This document shows positions 6,881 through 8,201 of a DNA stretch of 8,201 nt, in pieces (the first letter of the stretch is position 1; each line of letters starts with the position of its first letter). This stretch comes from Halococcaceae archaeon (GTDB lineage Archaea; Halobacteriota; Halobacteria; Halobacteriales; Halalkalicoccaceae), in NCBI GenBank assembly GCA_007129135.1, contig SKWB01000345.1:1-8201 (forward strand). The letters are read 5' to 3'. The translations under genes were made by a program, and so were the position numbers. The notes beneath the pieces were generated by a model. The model saw only the letters and a list, made by a program, of their open reading frames with translations, ran no database searches and was not told the DNA's origin.

Positions 6881-8201
6881 GTGAGTGGTCCGTCTTCGTC
6901 GGGAGGCTCGCTCGGCACCGCCGCGGAGTCCGAGGAGCCGCCGCTGTGGCGCCAGCCACAGATTCTCGTCCTCGCGCTCGGGCTCGTGATCTTCGCGCTC
7001 GCCGCGGCGGTCGTCTTCGGCCCCGCGGGCTTCTTCGCGGCCGACGAGGCTCCCGACCCGCCGGAGGGCGAGGCGGTCGGCGGGGACGACGGCGAGCCAC
7101 CGGAGGGGACGGACGACGCGGACGAGGGCGACGACGCGACGGAGATGGCTGACGACGAGTTCGAGCAGGCCGACGACGACCCACCGGACGGTGACGACGC
7201 GGGCGAGGCTGACGACACCGGTGGAGCCGACGATACGGACGAGACCGGCGACACGGAGGCAGACGACACTGGCGAAACCGACGGCACGGAGGAGACCGAC
7301 GACACGACGGAGACGGACGACACTACCGAAACCGACGACACTGCGGGGGCCGACGATACGACGGAGTCGGACGACGACGACGGCTTCATCGTGGACGACC
7401 CGGACGACACCGACGACGCGGACGACACCCAAACGGAGACCCCCCAGGACGACGACGCTGACGACACCCAAACGGAGACCCCCCAGGACGACGACGCTGA
7501 CGACGGGACGACGCCGGAGACACCCGAGGAGAGCGACGACACCGACACGGACGATGGGACACCGGTCGCCGAGGACGACGACCCACCACCGGAGGAAGCA
7601 GACGACACCGGTCCAACCGAGGACGTCGATGACGATGCGGACGACGAGGCGGACGACATCGCGGACGATGACACCGACGCGGACGACGGGGCGGATGACG
7701 ACGCCGACGACGAGGGTGATGACGATGCAGGCTTCGACGACGACGCCGGGCCTGGAGACGACGAGGACGACGAGGGCGACACGGAAGACGCGAACGGCGA
7801 GGACGACGACGGGATTTCGATCGACCTCCCGGTGGGCGACGATGACGGCGAAACGGACGACGACGAAGCGGCCGATGACGATGGGGTCGCAGAAGACGAC
7901 GACGCTGACGAGGCTGATGACGACGCGAACGGAGCGGAGGAGGGAAATAACGACGGCGAAGAGAGCGGGAGCGACGACGAAACCGAGTCCGAAGGGGACG
8001 ATACGAACGGGGTCGACGACGATGAGGTCGCAGAAGACGACGATCCGAACGGTGACGACGAGGGAAATGACGACGGCGAGGAGAGCGAGAGCGAGGACGC
8101 GGACGACGACGAAGTGAACGGGAACGAGAGCGACGACGATCCGAACGGCGATGACGACGCGGACGACGGCTCGAACGGCGACGACGATGAAGGCACGAAC
8201 G
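6881..8201 (+). CDS. Membrane-anchored protein with a very long polyacidic tail (partial, runs off the window)
   Basis: From GTG 6881 the frame stays open for 440 codons to the window edge. Order: a Ser/Gly-rich N-terminus (1-19); PLWRQPQ (21-27); one membrane helix (about 28-47) ending AAAVVFGPAGFF; then from about residue 55 a low-complexity tail in which about half the residues are Asp or Glu, the rest mainly Gly, Ala, Thr, Ser, Asn and Pro. I see no Lys, Arg, His, Cys, Tyr or Trp after R24. The tail should be disordered, strongly anionic and, from the single Arg before the helix, outside the cell. Short hydrophobic islands interrupt it: GFIV (168-171), GF (284-285) and ISIDLPV (312-318). 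Repeats include four hexapeptides of ETDDTT type and a perfect 13-codon duplication. A folded domain may follow beyond the edge, as in the paralogue at 6009. The function is unknown; cation or water binding, a surface stalk, or a partner scaffold are possible. Confidence 0.75.
   Translation, partial: MSGPSSSGGSLGTAAESEEPPLWRQPQILVLALGLVIFALAAAVVFGPAGFFAADEAPDPPEGEAVGGDDGEPPEGTDDADEGDDATEMADDEFEQADDDPPDGDDAGEADDTGGADDTDETGDTEADDTGETDGTEETDDTTETDDTTETDDTAGADDTTESDDDDGFIVDDPDDTDDADDTQTETPQDDDADDTQTETPQDDDADDGTTPETPEESDDTDTDDGTPVAEDDDPPPEEADDTGPTEDVDDDADDEADDIADDDTDADDGADDDADDEGDDDAGFDDDAGPGDDEDDEGDTEDANGEDDDGISIDLPVGDDDGETDDDEAADDDGVAEDDDADEADDDANGAEEGNNDGEESGSDDETESEGDDTNGVDDDEVAEDDDPNGDDEGNDDGEESESEDADDDEVNGNESDDDPNGDDDADDGSNGDDDEGTN
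7274..7345 (+). repeat. Four tandem ETDDTT-type hexapeptide units (18 bases each)
   Basis: The units read ETDGTE, ETDDTT, ETDDTT and ETDDTA. The protein pattern is kept while third bases differ (for example ACG/ACT/ACC and GAG/GAA), so these are older duplications than the perfect repeat at 7421-7504. They lie in the polyacidic tail. Confidence 0.75.
7421..7504 (+). repeat. Perfect tandem duplication of 39 bases in the polyacidic tail
   Basis: Bases 7421-7459 and 7460-7498 are identical, and the next six bases (7499-7504) begin a third copy before the match ends. Each copy encodes DDTQTETPQDDDA. The absence of even silent differences points to a recent duplication or ongoing repeat-number change. 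The length is a multiple of three, so the frame is kept. Confidence 0.9.

Noticed and set aside
6868..7152. ATG-started 94-codon frame at the beginning of the polyacidic gene
   Set aside because: Out of frame with the membrane helix and acidic tail and Arg-rich. The GTG at 6881 gives the module shared with the paralogue.
7421..7504. CRISPR-like direct repeats
   Set aside because: The two copies are directly adjacent with no spacers, are in frame inside a coding region, and encode the same acidic peptide.
7191..8117. Plus-strand frame of 308 codons rich in Thr and Arg
   Set aside because: It is a shifted reading of the acidic tail (GAC GAC becomes ACG ACG); composition is inconsistent with a haloarchaeal protein and it has no start context.
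6412..8196. Open minus-strand frame of 594 codons, very Ser-rich
   Set aside because: It is the complement of the GAC/GAT-rich acidic tail read in a frame that gives TCG/TCC serine codons. Its C-terminal part is Arg/Pro-rich shadow, and the plus strand has the promoter, membrane helix and paralogue support.

Overview
The window looks like chromosomal DNA of a halophilic archaeon (class Halobacteria). The GC content is very high, third codon positions are mostly G or C, and the predicted proteins are rich in Asp and Glu. There is a twin-arginine lipoprotein signal, and most genes have an AT-rich box about 26-31 bases before a start codon with no Shine-Dalgarno spacing, which is the pattern of leaderless archaeal transcripts. 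No RNA genes, insertion sequences or CRISPR arrays are visible, and no gene-free stretch exceeds about 210 bases.

Layout: the last codons of an unidentified gene (to 53). A two-gene operon follows: an HtpX-like M48 membrane protease (192-1220) and a Tat-exported PQQ-type beta-propeller lipoprotein (1220-2377) joined by a TGATG stop/start overlap. Convergent to it, 13 bases away, is a minus-strand PIN + PilT-like ATPase + KH protein (2391-4256), the architecture of the archaeal Holliday-junction ATPase PINA. It shares a compact divergent promoter region with a four-helix membrane protein (4339-4776). Next are an M20 metallopeptidase (4883-5968) and two GTG-started paralogues. Each paralogue has a short N-terminus carrying a PLW-QP motif, one transmembrane helix and an extremely acidic low-complexity region. 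The first (6009-6668) also carries an Ig-like beta-sandwich; the second (6881 to the window edge) is a polyanionic tail of more than 380 residues without any Lys or Arg.

Functional themes: membrane and envelope proteins dominate (protease plus lipoprotein, 4-TM protein, anchored acidic proteins), with one DNA/RNA-processing ATPase and one soluble hydrolase between them. The least explained part is the pair of anchored acidic proteins at the right end: same N-terminal module, different C-terminal content, and visible tandem duplication inside the acidic tail. Promoter positions decide four start codons (4256, 4883, 6009, 6881); longer frames at three of these genes start upstream of the TATA-like box.
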